From assembly GCF_016464425.1 (NCBI RefSeq), contig NZ_JADDKQ010000001.1:186001-250000 (forward strand): a DNA stretch of 64,000 nt, given 5' to 3'. The notes under the pieces are model-generated. The model saw only the letters and a program-made list of their open reading frames with translations. It was not told where the DNA came from and did not search any database. The position numbers and the translations under genes were made by a program. Positions 25,513-33,629 of the stretch are shown piece after piece. The stretch comes from Actinotalea solisilvae (GTDB lineage: Bacteria > Actinomycetota > Actinomycetes > Actinomycetales > Cellulomonadaceae). The first letter of the stretch is position 1. Each line of letters opens with the position of its first letter.

Positions 25513-26019
25513 CTACTGGGTGACGAAGTTGGTGAAGACAACGTCCATGACCTCTCCGCCGTACGCTTCCGAAATCAGGGACACGAGCTGCGATTTGAGC
25601 GCCGCACGACCCTCAGCGTTGCTGACCTCCTCGAGCGTCCGGCCTGAGAGCACCGCGATCGCGATGTCGAGCGCCTTGGACGGCTCGATCTCCTCCTCGA
25701 CCTCGGCGGTGAGCTGTAGACCCAACCCGACCAGGAGATAGCGGCCCTCCGCGAGGTTCAGGCTGATCGGCTCGAGGACTTGCACGACGCCCGGTTCGGG
25801 GACGTTCTCAGCGATTGCGACGTCGTTGCTCGCCCCAGGACCGGTCAGAAACCAGTAGCCGGCTCCGCCTCCGAGCGCTGCGAAGACCAGTGTCAGGAGA
25901 ACGAGCCGCTTCCGCGTCCGGCGGGCAGGCGTGGTAGCTGCCTTCCCTAGGGTCGCCGCGGGCTCGGCCCGTCCCGGGATCTTCTGCTTGTTCGCGATCA
26001 CGCGTTGTTGGGTCGTCAT
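25513..26019 (-). CDS. FliL-like membrane protein, copy 1
   Basis: 168 residues: a basic cytosolic start (MTTQQRVIANKQKIPG), one span (about 40-60, GGGAGYWFLTGPG), then an external FliL/SPFH-like domain with EPISLNLAEGRYLLVGLGLQ and the typical end YGGEVMDVVFTNFVTQ. FliL normally supports the flagellar stator, yet no flagellar gene is present. A close paralogue is at 59001. A CopR-type box precedes it. In this setting it may be a membrane scaffold for the wall hydrolases encoded nearby; inferred. Confidence 0.8.
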   Translation of the reverse strand: MTTQQRVIANKQKIPGRAEPAATLGKAATTPARRTRKRLVLLTLVFAALGGGAGYWFLTGPGASNDVAIAENVPEPGVVQVLEPISLNLAEGRYLLVGLGLQLTAEVEEEIEPSKALDIAIAVLSGRTLEEVSNAEGRAALKSQLVSLISEAYGGEVMDVVFTNFVTQ

Positions 26020-26105
26020 GAGCCGCATCCTTCGTCGGGACCCCTGAACCGGGGAACTCACCACACGGGTCGACAACCCGGGCTCGAGCGTGAGCAGCTC
26101 GCTGA

Positions 26106-26122
26106 TGAAGGTTCGATTGAAG
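26106..26122 (-). promoter_or_regulatory. CopR-type box before the FliL-like gene
   Basis: Plus strand TGAAG at 26106 and TGAAG at 26118, in GATGAAGGTTCGATTGAAG; the period is 12 instead of 11. It reads CTTCA toward the minus-strand gene 87 bases away. Confidence 0.5.
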
Positions 26123-26378
26123 CCACTGACCAAGGCTGACGAACCCGACCCCGTACGACCGCACTTCGCCCGACGAGCCCCGGCATGCCGCCGGTGGCCG
26201 AGGCCAGCGCCGCGGGGGCGCGCGGAACCTGTCCGTCTGGCAGGCGGGCGCCCCTCGGCATCGAATTGCAACCACCTGACCGTGGGCGCTGCGGCGTGAC
26301 ACCAGCTCACGGGCGACATCAGCTAGCGGACGGGCACGACGCCGGGCCTTTGGCTGTTTTGACGCAAGCGGCGGGCAC

Positions 26379-26395
26379 CTTCATCAAACCTTGTC
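26379..26395 (+). promoter_or_regulatory. CopR-type box before vanY-like gene
   Basis: CTTCAT at 26379 and CTTGTC at 26390, 11 bases apart, in ACCTTCATCAAACCTTGTCC. It reads toward the carboxypeptidase gene at 26584. Confidence 0.5.
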
Positions 26396-26583
26396 CGCTA
26401 GCCAGGCGTTTCCGCAGTGTGAGTGCCCCAACCTGAGGATGCTCATGGCCGGCTCGACTAAGGAGGGCCCATCACCCGCCAAGACGCGCAGGAGTGCGCC
26501 TCCCTTTCCGACTGCCTGCTGTCCGACGGCGCGGCCTCGCGCAGTGCACGGCGAACCGTGGAGCCGACATGCGCTCGTAGCGC

Positions 26584-27384
26584 ATGAGACAGGATGACGG
26601 TTCGCCGGGGCTCTATCTCCGGCGGCGCGACCTTCACGGGTCCGGACGACGCAGGCGTCCAAGGGCTGACCGCGCGCCCTGGCCGCGGCAGCTCGCGCGC
26701 GTGGCGCTTGTCGGGGCCATGGTGCTGTCGACCGTCGCGTTCGCGGCTCGACCCTTCGAACCACCGGCCGAGTTGCCAACCTCCGCTCCACCGCAGGGCC
26801 TCACCGCCTACGAAGTGCTGAGCAGCGACGCACGGCCCACGGAGGGCGGCGAAGCGGTGCTGGCCGACCATGGCACCGCCCCCCTGGCGGACCGAGCGGC
26901 GTTCTCCGTGTCGCGCTCAGCCGACCGTGCTCCGCTGGGTTGCAGCGGGATCGTGACGGAGACAGGGCCCAACGGACGTCTGCCGGACTCGGCGCTCTGT
27001 GACCTGTGGCAGGCGCCATTCCGCGACCGGCCAGATGCCGTCGTGGCCCTCTTCGAGCTGAACGACGCGTTCCGGGCTGCCTTCGGCAGCGACATGTGCC
27101 TGAGCTCGGCCTACCGCGACTTCGAGGAGCAGCTCGCGCTCGACGCGCGGAAGGGCGGCCTCGCGGCACCAGCCGGCGCGAGCAATCACGGGTGGGGCCT
27201 GGCCATCGACCTGTGCGAGAGCGCCTACACCGGGGAGCGAGGGCGGTGGCTGCACGATGTTGGCCCCATCTTCGGCTGGGAGAACCCTGACTGGGCACAT
27301 GCCGGTGGTGCCGGCCCGTTCGAACCCTGGCACTGGGAGTTCGCCGACGCCGTCGCCGCGCTGGAGACACGGGGAGCCTCATGA
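26584..27384 (+). CDS. VanY-type D-alanyl-D-alanine carboxypeptidase
   Basis: 266 residues with an Arg-rich start, one N-terminal span (about 36-55) and an external M15/VanY domain (about 145-260). Zinc-site motifs are LSSAYRDFEEQ, SNHGWGLAIDLC (HxxxxxxD) and EPWHWEF. Two extra Cys pairs (PLGCSG / ALCDLW, DMCLSS / DLCES) could form disulfides. These enzymes trim the last D-Ala from stem peptides. No clear ribosome site at ATG 26584, so the start may be internal near the span. The CopR-type box at 26379 ties it to the copper regulon. Confidence 0.85.
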   Translation: MRQDDGSPGLYLRRRDLHGSGRRRRPRADRAPWPRQLARVALVGAMVLSTVAFAARPFEPPAELPTSAPPQGLTAYEVLSSDARPTEGGEAVLADHGTAPLADRAAFSVSRSADRAPLGCSGIVTETGPNGRLPDSALCDLWQAPFRDRPDAVVALFELNDAFRAAFGSDMCLSSAYRDFEEQLALDARKGGLAAPAGASNHGWGLAIDLCESAYTGERGRWLHDVGPIFGWENPDWAHAGGAGPFEPWHWEFADAVAALETRGAS

Positions 27385-27415
27385 CCGCGCCACAGCGGTT
27401 CAGCTCCGCGATCCA

Positions 27416-27431
27416 TGAAGGTCTGCTGAAG
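27416..27431 (+). promoter_or_regulatory. CopR-type box before etfBA
   Basis: TGAAG at 27416 and TGAAG at 27427, 11 bases apart, in ATGAAGGTCTGCTGAAG, about 100 bases before etfB and 30 bases after the carboxypeptidase stop. Confidence 0.65.
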
Positions 27432-27530
27432 GTCTCCCCGCGGGGGACCTCTAGCGCCGGCGAACCTCTCCCCTCCTCGTACGGTCGCTCCTGCCCATGC
27501 AGGGTGGGCTGCCGTCACGCGAGGAGCACC

Positions 27531-28316
27531 ATGAGGATCATCGTCTGCGTCAAGCACGTGCCCGACCCGCAGTCGGACCGTTCCTTTACCGAGGATGGCC
27601 ACCTCGATCGCACCGCCGGTGACGGCTCCATGAACGAGATGGACGAGTACGCCGTCGAGGCGGCCCTCGCCCTCGCCGACGCCCGGGGCGCACGCGTCAC
27701 GGCCGTGACGATGGGTCCGCCCGAGGCAGAGGACGCCGTGCGCCGCGCACTGCAGATGGGAGCGGACGACGCCGTTCTGGTCACGGACCCCGCGCTCGCC
27801 GGCTCTGACCTCTTCTCCACGGCGGCCGTGCTCGGCGCCGTCGTCACCAAGCTCGCGGCCGAGGAGCCCGTCGACCTCGTCCTGACCGGGACGGTGGCTC
27901 TCGATGCGCTCTCGGGCGTGATGCCGGCCCTGCTGGCCGCTGAGCTGGCACTGCCGTGCCTCACGCTCGCCACCGAAGTGGCGCTCGTCAACAGCAGCGT
28001 GCGGATCAAACGTGAGGGAGAGACCGTGGAGATCCTTGAGGCTCCCCTCCCCGCCGTGGTCTCCGTGACCGACCGCGCCAACAGTCCTCGCTTCCCCGAC
28101 TTCAGGCGGATCGTCGCCGCTCGCAAGAAGCCGGTCACCACGTGGTCGCTCGCCGATCTTCCGCTCGACCCGTCCGCCGTGGGAGCAGCCGCCGCGCGCA
28201 CCCACGTCGTCGCGGCGGCAGCCCGTCCTCCACGAACCGCCGCACTTCTCCTGGCCGACGACGGAACAGCCGGCGCAGTCCTCGCCGACTACCTCATCAA
28301 GAACGGACTCGCATGA
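27531..28316 (+). CDS. etfB: Electron transfer flavoprotein beta subunit
   Basis: 261 residues, ATG 27531 after GAGGAG. EtfB motifs: MRIIVCVKHVPDPQ at the start, NEMDEYAVEAALALAD, MGADDAVLVTDP and IKREGETVEILEAPLPAVVSV. With EtfA it forms an FAD heterodimer that collects electrons from flavin dehydrogenases. No acyl-CoA dehydrogenase or ETF-quinone reductase lies nearby. The ATG of etfA overlaps its stop. Placement behind a CopR-type box is unusual; it could be copper-shielding replacement of a core ETF, or a donor to the Fe-S proteins at 29.8-32.7 kb. Confidence 0.9.
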   Translation: MRIIVCVKHVPDPQSDRSFTEDGHLDRTAGDGSMNEMDEYAVEAALALADARGARVTAVTMGPPEAEDAVRRALQMGADDAVLVTDPALAGSDLFSTAAVLGAVVTKLAAEEPVDLVLTGTVALDALSGVMPALLAAELALPCLTLATEVALVNSSVRIKREGETVEILEAPLPAVVSVTDRANSPRFPDFRRIVAARKKPVTTWSLADLPLDPSAVGAAAARTHVVAAAARPPRTAALLLADDGTAGAVLADYLIKNGLA

Positions 28317-29284
28317 TGCCGACCGCAGCCCCGATCCTCGCCGTCCTCGCTGGACACGAGGGCCTCACTCCCACGGACCGAGAGCTGCTGACCCTCGCGC
28401 GAAGGCTCGGCGTGGGGCACGCCGTATGGCCCGGCTCGGGCAGCGAGGCACCCGCCGAGCTGTGCGCGCTTCACGGCGCGAGCGCCACTCACGTTCTCGC
28501 GGGTGGTTCCTCGGACTCGCTTTCGGCGGACTCGACCGCGGCGCTCGTCGCGGCCGTCGCCCGCGAGGTCGGGGCGAACGTGGTCCTGCTCGCGTCCGGC
28601 CCGTCCGCGCGGGAGGTCGCGGCCCTGTCCGCGCGTCTCCTTGGGGCTGGGCTGGTCCTGGATGCCAGCGAGATCCGCATCGGGGCCGACGACCACGTCA
28701 GCGCGGTGCGTTCGGCGCTCTCGGCAACCTGGGACGTCCACATCCACGTGAAGCGCCCTGCTGCCGTCGTGACGGTGGCGCCCAACTCGGTCACCAGGAT
28801 CGAGGCCGACGACGCCCGCGCCGCGCGGCTGGTCGAGCACGCCGTCGACATCGCGCAGCCGTCCGCCGTCACGGTGATCGAACGTCATCGTCCAGACGTC
28901 TCGGAGGGGCCCGACCTGGCACGGGCATCGGTGGTCGTGGCGGGTGGACGAGGCACGAACGGGGACTTCAGAGCCGTACGGGAGCTCGCCGAGCTGCTCG
29001 GCGGCGCGGTGGGCTCGACCCGAGTCGCCACCGATGAAGGGTGGATCGCCCCAGCGACGCAGATCGGCCAGACCGGTCTGACCGTCGCACCACGGCTGTA
29101 CATCGGTGCAGGCGTGTCCGGCGCGGTGCACCACCGCGGCGGGATGCAGGCCGCCGGGACGATCGTCGCGATCAACACGGATCGCGAGGCGCCCATCTTC
29201 GAGATCGCGGATGTCGGAGTTGTGGGCGACCTGCACACCGTCCTTCCTCAGCTCACGGCGGAGCTGAGGCGCCGACGGGGATGA
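28313..29284 (+). CDS. etfA: Electron transfer flavoprotein alpha subunit
   Basis: 323 residues. The C-terminal FAD-binding part is complete: VVAGGRGTNGDFRAVRELAE, VGSTRVATDEGW, QIGQTGLTV, then GVSGAVHHRGGMQAAG and TIVAINTDREAPIFEIADVG. Start is ATG 28313 or 28316, overlapping etfB. Together the two subunits are of normal length and look functional. Confidence 0.9.
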   Translation: MMPTAAPILAVLAGHEGLTPTDRELLTLARRLGVGHAVWPGSGSEAPAELCALHGASATHVLAGGSSDSLSADSTAALVAAVAREVGANVVLLASGPSAREVAALSARLLGAGLVLDASEIRIGADDHVSAVRSALSATWDVHIHVKRPAAVVTVAPNSVTRIEADDARAARLVEHAVDIAQPSAVTVIERHRPDVSEGPDLARASVVVAGGRGTNGDFRAVRELAELLGGAVGSTRVATDEGWIAPATQIGQTGLTVAPRLYIGAGVSGAVHHRGGMQAAGTIVAINTDREAPIFEIADVGVVGDLHTVLPQLTAELRRRRG

Positions 29285-29342
29285 TGGACGCAGCTATCCA
29301 CGCCCGCGAATGCGTGGTTGAAGACGGCGGGATGTGCCCGGG

Positions 29343-29750
29343 CTAAGCCATGACCGCGGCCGTCGTCGCTGCGAGCCACAAGCACGCACCGGCGAGCAGG
29401 ATCCATCGGAACGCGGAGTGGATCAGGAAGTTGACCACCACCATGAGTCCCATGCCGACAGCTCCAGAGGCAAGCAGCGCGATGACCGCCGCCAGGTTTC
29501 CCTGACGTACCGCGGTCACGGCGGTGAACACCGTCAGAACACCAGACGCGAGAGCGTGGCCGCCCAGGACGACGAAGACGCGACGCAGCCACGTCTGCAG
29601 TCGCGGTAGGAGAGCGTCGATCTCGCGCTGCTCCCGGTCGAGGTACCGCAGATCCTCAGGCAGGAGCGGCGGGCGGGCGACGACGAAGAAGATCCCGATC
29701 CCGACCAGCACCACGCCCGCGCCGGCGAAGAGCCACGCAGCGGCCGTCAT
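29343..29750 (-). CDS. Four-span membrane protein of unknown function
   Basis: 135 residues with hydrophobic segments at about 3-24, 58-80, 85-107 and 112-132. Between the first two lies a charged loop, LLPEDLRYLDREQREIDALL. No ligand motif, no recognised family. It is 64 bases after the ferredoxin reductase stop and is probably the last gene of the four-gene operon starting at 33371. It converges on etfA. Confidence 0.5.
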   Translation of the reverse strand: MTAAAWLFAGAGVVLVGIGIFFVVARPPLLPEDLRYLDREQREIDALLPRLQTWLRRVFVVLGGHALASGVLTVFTAVTAVRQGNLAAVIALLASGAVGMGLMVVVNFLIHSAFRWILLAGACLWLAATTAAVMA

Positions 29751-29814
29751 GCCCGACCCGGCCAGTCGTGCGCTCCCCGTACCTGCGTCCCGAGCGCCAC
29801 CACGCCTCCGAGCG

Positions 29815-31221
29815 TCACGAGGGCTGCTCGTCCAGTGCGACCGCGAGCATGTCTTCCCGCGGGACGACCTTCATCCGCTCGCGGCCGCGCAGCTCGCCCA
29901 ACGACCGCTCGTAGGCGTCCAGCAGCATCCATCCGGACCACTCGACGTAGCGGACGCCGCGCTCCATGAGCAGCGCCCGCACGGCAGCCTCGCTCCGCTC
30001 GGGCGCTCGAGGCAGCTCGCCGACGTCGGAGACCAGGTGCTTGATCGTCTCTGCGGCGTCAGACTTCGTGTGCCCGATGAGGCCCACCGGGCCGCGCTTG
30101 ATCCAGCCGGTCGTGTAGACCCCGGCGATCGGTGCTCCCGCGCGCGTCGTCACCCTCCCCTCGTCGTTGGGGATCACGCCGGCGACCTCGTCGAACGGCA
30201 GGCCGGGCAGCGGCGAGCCGAAGTAGCCGACCGCCCGGTAGACGGCCTCGACCGGCCAGTCGTGCAGCTGGCCGGTCCCCGCGACGGACCCGTCGCCGGT
30301 GAGCACGGTGCGCTCGGTCCGCAGGCCCTCGACCCGGTCCTCGCCGAGCACCGCGACGGGCTTGTGCAGGAAGTGCAGGTGGATGCGCCGGCTCGCGGTC
30401 AGCTCCTCCGGCTCCTTGAGCGTCCAGTCGGTGAGGGTCTTGACGACCTGCTTGGTCTGGTTGGACGAGTGGATCGCCGCCATCGACCCCTCGTCGAAGT
30501 CGAAGTCCTCGGGGTAGACGATGACGTCGACGTCGCGCACGTGGCCGAGCTCGCGCAGCTCCAGGGGGCTGAACTTCACCTGCGCCGGCCCGCGTCGCGC
30601 GAAGACGTGCACGTCGGTCACCGGGCTCGCCAGGAGGCCCTGGTGGACGTTGTCCGGGATCTCGGTGGGCAGCAGGTCCTGGGGGTGCTTGGCCAGGATG
30701 CGGGCGACGTCGAGCGCGACGTTGCCCGCCCCGATCACGGCGACGGTCCGGGCCTCGAGCGGCCACGTCCGCGGCACGTCGGGGTGCCCGTCGTACCAGG
30801 ACACGAAGTCGGCCGCCCCGAACGAGCCCGCCAGGTCGATGCCGGGGATCGGCAGCTCGGCGTCGCGGATCGCGCCGGTCGAGAAGATCACGGCGTCGTA
30901 GAACCGCCGCAGGTCGTCCAGGTCCAGGTCCGTGCCGTAGTCGACGTTGCTCAGCAGCCGGATGTCGCCGCGGTCGAGGATCTTGTGCAGCGCCACGATG
31001 ATCTGCTTGATCCGCGGGTGGTCCGGCGCGACCCCGTAGCGGACGAGGCCGAACGGCGCGGGCAGACGCTCGAACAGGTCGATCGAGACCTCGAGGCCGG
31101 CCTTGGACAGGATGTCGGCGGCGTAGATGCCGGCCGGTCCCGCGCCGACGACGGCCACGCGAGCGGGGCCCACGTGCTCGTCGACGGGCGGCTCCGGAGC
31201 GGCGCACTGGGTGGGTCTCAT
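29815..31221 (-). CDS. fprA: FprA-type NADPH-ferredoxin reductase
   Basis: 468 residues of the adrenodoxin reductase family. FAD site VVGAGPAGIYAADIL near residue 25, YGVAPDHPRIKQI, NADP site AVIGAGNVALDVARIL, and the C-terminal TTGWIKRGPVGLIGHTKSDA. It moves electrons from NADPH to ferredoxin-type Fe-S proteins in the cytosol. The gene directly upstream encodes a 4Fe-4S membrane protein with 54 bases between, so that protein is the obvious acceptor. Its start RPTQC... is ATG 31221. Confidence 0.9.
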   Translation of the reverse strand: MRPTQCAAPEPPVDEHVGPARVAVVGAGPAGIYAADILSKAGLEVSIDLFERLPAPFGLVRYGVAPDHPRIKQIIVALHKILDRGDIRLLSNVDYGTDLDLDDLRRFYDAVIFSTGAIRDAELPIPGIDLAGSFGAADFVSWYDGHPDVPRTWPLEARTVAVIGAGNVALDVARILAKHPQDLLPTEIPDNVHQGLLASPVTDVHVFARRGPAQVKFSPLELRELGHVRDVDVIVYPEDFDFDEGSMAAIHSSNQTKQVVKTLTDWTLKEPEELTASRRIHLHFLHKPVAVLGEDRVEGLRTERTVLTGDGSVAGTGQLHDWPVEAVYRAVGYFGSPLPGLPFDEVAGVIPNDEGRVTTRAGAPIAGVYTTGWIKRGPVGLIGHTKSDAAETIKHLVSDVGELPRAPERSEAAVRALLMERGVRYVEWSGWMLLDAYERSLGELRGRERMKVVPREDMLAVALDEQPS

Positions 31222-31275
31222 CGAGGCGTCTCCAACAGGTTGCGGTCGGTCATGGTGCGCGTCGGGAACTGGACC

Positions 31276-32700
31276 TCACATGCGGTGGGCCATCGGGAGC
31301 AGGAACATCCAGACGTTCACGGCGCCGAGCAGGGCGATGATGACGACGAAGGGCATGACGGTCGCGCGGCGACGGGCGGCGGTCTGGTAGCGGCGGTGGG
31401 CGATCCGGCGTGCGGTGTAGATGGACCCGGCGATGCCCAGGGCGAGCAGTGCGAACTGCAGGATCTGGATCGTGCCGGCGCTGACGAGGGCGGGGTCGCC
31501 GGTCGCGGTGGAGCCGAACAGGGCGGCGGTCGTGTAGTAGACCGAGCCGCCCTCGGCGAGCAGGTGGAACAGGTTGTGCGCCAGGTGGCCGGCGACGTCG
31601 AGCGGGATGAGCGCGTACCCGAACCGCGCGAAGTTCATCTTCGTCGTCTCCAGGTTCCTGCCGGCCGCCACCTTGGAGGCGACCGCGAGGAGCCCCACCG
31701 GGACAGTCACCGCGACCGCGAACGCGACCGTGAAGATGACCGGGTAGCTGGTGATCCCCGTCGTCGCGGCGATCCAGGCCAGGACGTCCTGCCAGACCTC
31801 GAGCATGGTGATGTTCTGGATGAGGACGATGCCCATGATCGCCATCGCGAGGTAGGACTGCTCGAGCTTCGGCTTGGTGATGAACCACAGCTCGGAGGTC
31901 GGCTTGCGGAGCCGGACCTGGATGGCGTCGTTGGGGCAGCTCTTGATGCAGTTGGCGCACAGGTTGCAGTTCGCCGAGTCCTCCATCGTGCGGGGGAACG
32001 TGAACAGAGGGCAGCCGGCGACCTTCTCGTTGCCGTTGTAGCAGACGGCCTTGGCCTTGCAGGTCTTGCAGATCGCCGAATCCGCGCGGAGCTCGACCAT
32101 GCCGACACGGGCGTAGTTGCCCGACAGCCCCCCGAGGAAGCACAGGTACCGGCAGAAGGTGCGGCGCTGGAACAGCGCGCCGGACGCGATCACCGCCGTG
32201 GTGAGGATCAGCAGGAGCACGCCCGAGCCCCAGGGCGACTCGACCACGCCCCAGACGTGGTCGGCCCACGTGATGAAGAGGAAGGACGCGTCGATGATCC
32301 AGATGCCGTAGTTCTTGAGGAAGTTGGGCACCGGCCGGTTGACGCCGACCCACTTCTGCGCGAAGTCCGAGATGGCACCGAACGGGCACACGGCGCACCA
32401 GAACCGGCCGAGCAGCACGAACACGATCGGGATCACCGGCCACCACAGCACCCACATGAGTGCGGTGCCGGCGTTCTCGTGGGCGACGTCGGGACCCACC
32501 AGCAGCTGGAAGGCGACCAGTCCGAACACGGCCGCGACGGGGATCTGCAGGATCTTGGGGTACCAGCCGCTGCGCAGCGTGCGCGCCACCCACGGGATGG
32601 TCATGAGGTTGCGCCCGACGGGCGGGGGCGTGGTGTCCGGGCCGGCGAGGTCCGGGTCCGGCACGGGCGCCGGGGCGTCCGTCAGGGTGGGGGCGGTCAT
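31276..32700 (-). CDS. NosR/NapH/CcoG-type polyferredoxin membrane protein
   Basis: 474 residues, six or more spans. Two CxxxC sites at membrane edges (FWCAVCPFG and CRYLCFLGG), as in NosR/NapH, then two cytosolic Fe-S clusters: CKTCKAKAVC with a later GCP, and CNLCANCIKSCP. Members of this group pass electrons across the membrane; CcoG of cytochrome oxidase assembly has been shown to reduce Cu(II). No nos or nap genes are present. With FprA downstream and a copper-binding repeat protein upstream, a cupric reductase chain is the best inference. Confidence 0.8.
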   Translation of the reverse strand: MTAPTLTDAPAPVPDPDLAGPDTTPPPVGRNLMTIPWVARTLRSGWYPKILQIPVAAVFGLVAFQLLVGPDVAHENAGTALMWVLWWPVIPIVFVLLGRFWCAVCPFGAISDFAQKWVGVNRPVPNFLKNYGIWIIDASFLFITWADHVWGVVESPWGSGVLLLILTTAVIASGALFQRRTFCRYLCFLGGLSGNYARVGMVELRADSAICKTCKAKAVCYNGNEKVAGCPLFTFPRTMEDSANCNLCANCIKSCPNDAIQVRLRKPTSELWFITKPKLEQSYLAMAIMGIVLIQNITMLEVWQDVLAWIAATTGITSYPVIFTVAFAVAVTVPVGLLAVASKVAAGRNLETTKMNFARFGYALIPLDVAGHLAHNLFHLLAEGGSVYYTTAALFGSTATGDPALVSAGTIQILQFALLALGIAGSIYTARRIAHRRYQTAARRRATVMPFVVIIALLGAVNVWMFLLPMAHRM

Positions 32701-32720
32701 GGTGGTCTCCTCGCGGACGA

Positions 32721-33371
32721 TCAGGCGGTCGGGGTGGCGGCCGGCGCGCCAGCCGCCCTGGGGCGATGGCGCGGCTTGTCGCCGTCGCGCCGGCGGAGCC
32801 AGGCAGCGCCGATGAGGACGGCGGCGTTGACGCCGGCGAAGCTTCCGAGCACCGCGGCGCGCGGGCGTGGGGACGCGGCCTCGGTCTCGCCGTGGCTCTC
32901 GCCGCCCGAGTCGTGCTCGGCGCTGCCCTCAGAAGGGTCCGCGGTGCCCTCGGCGTGGTCGGTCGAGCCCTCGTGCTCAGCCATGTCCTCGTCGGTCATG
33001 TCCTCGTGCTCGGTCGTGCCGCCGTGCTCGGCCATGTCCCCGTCGGCCATGTCCCCGTCGGTCATGTCCTCGTGCTCGGTCATGTCCTCGTGCTCGGCCA
33101 TGTCCTCGTCGGTCATGTCCTCGTGCTCGGCCATGTCCTCGTCGGTCATGCCCTCGTGCTCGGCCATGCCCTCCTGAGGCTCGACCGGCTCGGTGTGCGA
33201 CGAAGAACCGTCCATCTCCTGGCTCTCGTGCGCTCCGTCGCCAGGGTCGGTCACCACCCGGCGGCCGACGCCCGGCGTCAGCGCGACGCCGAGGTCTGCC
33301 GCGGGTGCGTACCCGACCGCAGGCAGGGCAAGCAGTACTGCGACGGGCAGCGTGACGAGCATCGGTTGCAT
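32721..33371 (-). CDS. Secreted Met/His/Asp/Glu repeat protein, likely copper-binding
   Basis: 216 residues. Signal peptide (about 1-25), an acidic stretch, then about 75 residues of tandem repeats with the unit MAEHEDMTDED (M-x2-H-E-x-M-T-D-x-D), broken by shorter forms such as MADGDMAEHGG; then a C-terminal span (about 175-195) and an Arg-rich tail, so the repeats are tethered outside. Met and His every 3-4 residues suit Cu(I)/Cu(II) or Ag, with carboxylates for Cu(II). First gene of the operon with the Fe-S protein and fprA, behind CopR-type boxes. No known family recognised. Confidence 0.75.
   Translation of the reverse strand: MQPMLVTLPVAVLLALPAVGYAPAADLGVALTPGVGRRVVTDPGDGAHESQEMDGSSSHTEPVEPQEGMAEHEGMTDEDMAEHEDMTDEDMAEHEDMTEHEDMTDGDMADGDMAEHGGTTEHEDMTDEDMAEHEGSTDHAEGTADPSEGSAEHDSGGESHGETEAASPRPRAAVLGSFAGVNAAVLIGAAWLRRRDGDKPRHRPRAAGAPAATPTA
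32970..33182. repeat. Tandem coding repeat (33-base unit and parts)
   Basis: Plus strand shows repeats of GTCATGTCCTCGTGCTCGG followed by CCATGTCCTC, a 33-base unit coding on the minus strand for MAEHEDMTDED. Units are nearly identical in DNA, so the array is young or kept even by recombination and its length probably varies between strains. Confidence 0.8.
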
Positions 33372-33454
33372 GAGCGTTCCTCCGGAGTGGTCCGGGGGAA
33401 CGCTCCTGCCCTACAGGGTGCGCGTCGTAGGACCTGCCGGGCGGGACGCGCAAC

Positions 33455-33517
33455 CTCCATCGAACCTTCATCGACCTGCGGTCGTGCCGGGGGCGGCCAC
33501 CTTCATCGAACCTTCAT
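33455..33517 (+). promoter_or_regulatory. Double CopR-type box in a divergent promoter region
   Basis: CTCCAT at 33455 with CTTCAT at 33466, and CTTCAT at 33501 with CTTCAT at 33512, each pair 11 bases apart (CCTTCATCGAACCTTCATGG in the second). The densest cluster in the window, between the repeat-protein operon (minus) and the copper-storage gene (plus). Confidence 0.7.
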
Positions 33518-33629
33518 GGCCGCCTGACCGCTCTGGTCGCGCGGGCGCGCGCTGCCCTCCGTAGCGTCGGAGAGGTCCCGCGGCGACCGGCCACCGGCAA
33601 GCCGCACCAGTTGCAGCCAGGAGGCCGTC

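Larger units (their letters stand above)
26020..26583. other. Divergent control region between the FliL-like and VanY genes
   Basis: 564 bases holding two CopR-type boxes (26106, 26379), one reading toward each gene. A 50-60 codon plus-strand frame near 26440-26597 has no ribosome site or motif and is not called. Nothing else recognised. Confidence 0.5.

Noticed and set aside
26391-26597. A 68-codon plus-strand frame before vanY
   Set aside because: No ribosome site or conserved feature, and it runs into the vanY start in another frame.
29524-33177. A 1217-codon plus-strand open frame
   Set aside because: It is antisense to fprA, the 4Fe-4S protein and the repeat protein, all with clear motifs. 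Its His/Asp/Arg-rich translation is the usual high-GC shadow.
32970-33182. CRISPR-like array of short repeats
   Set aside because: Repeats are contiguous without unique spacers and code in frame for MAEHEDMTDED; they are protein repeats.
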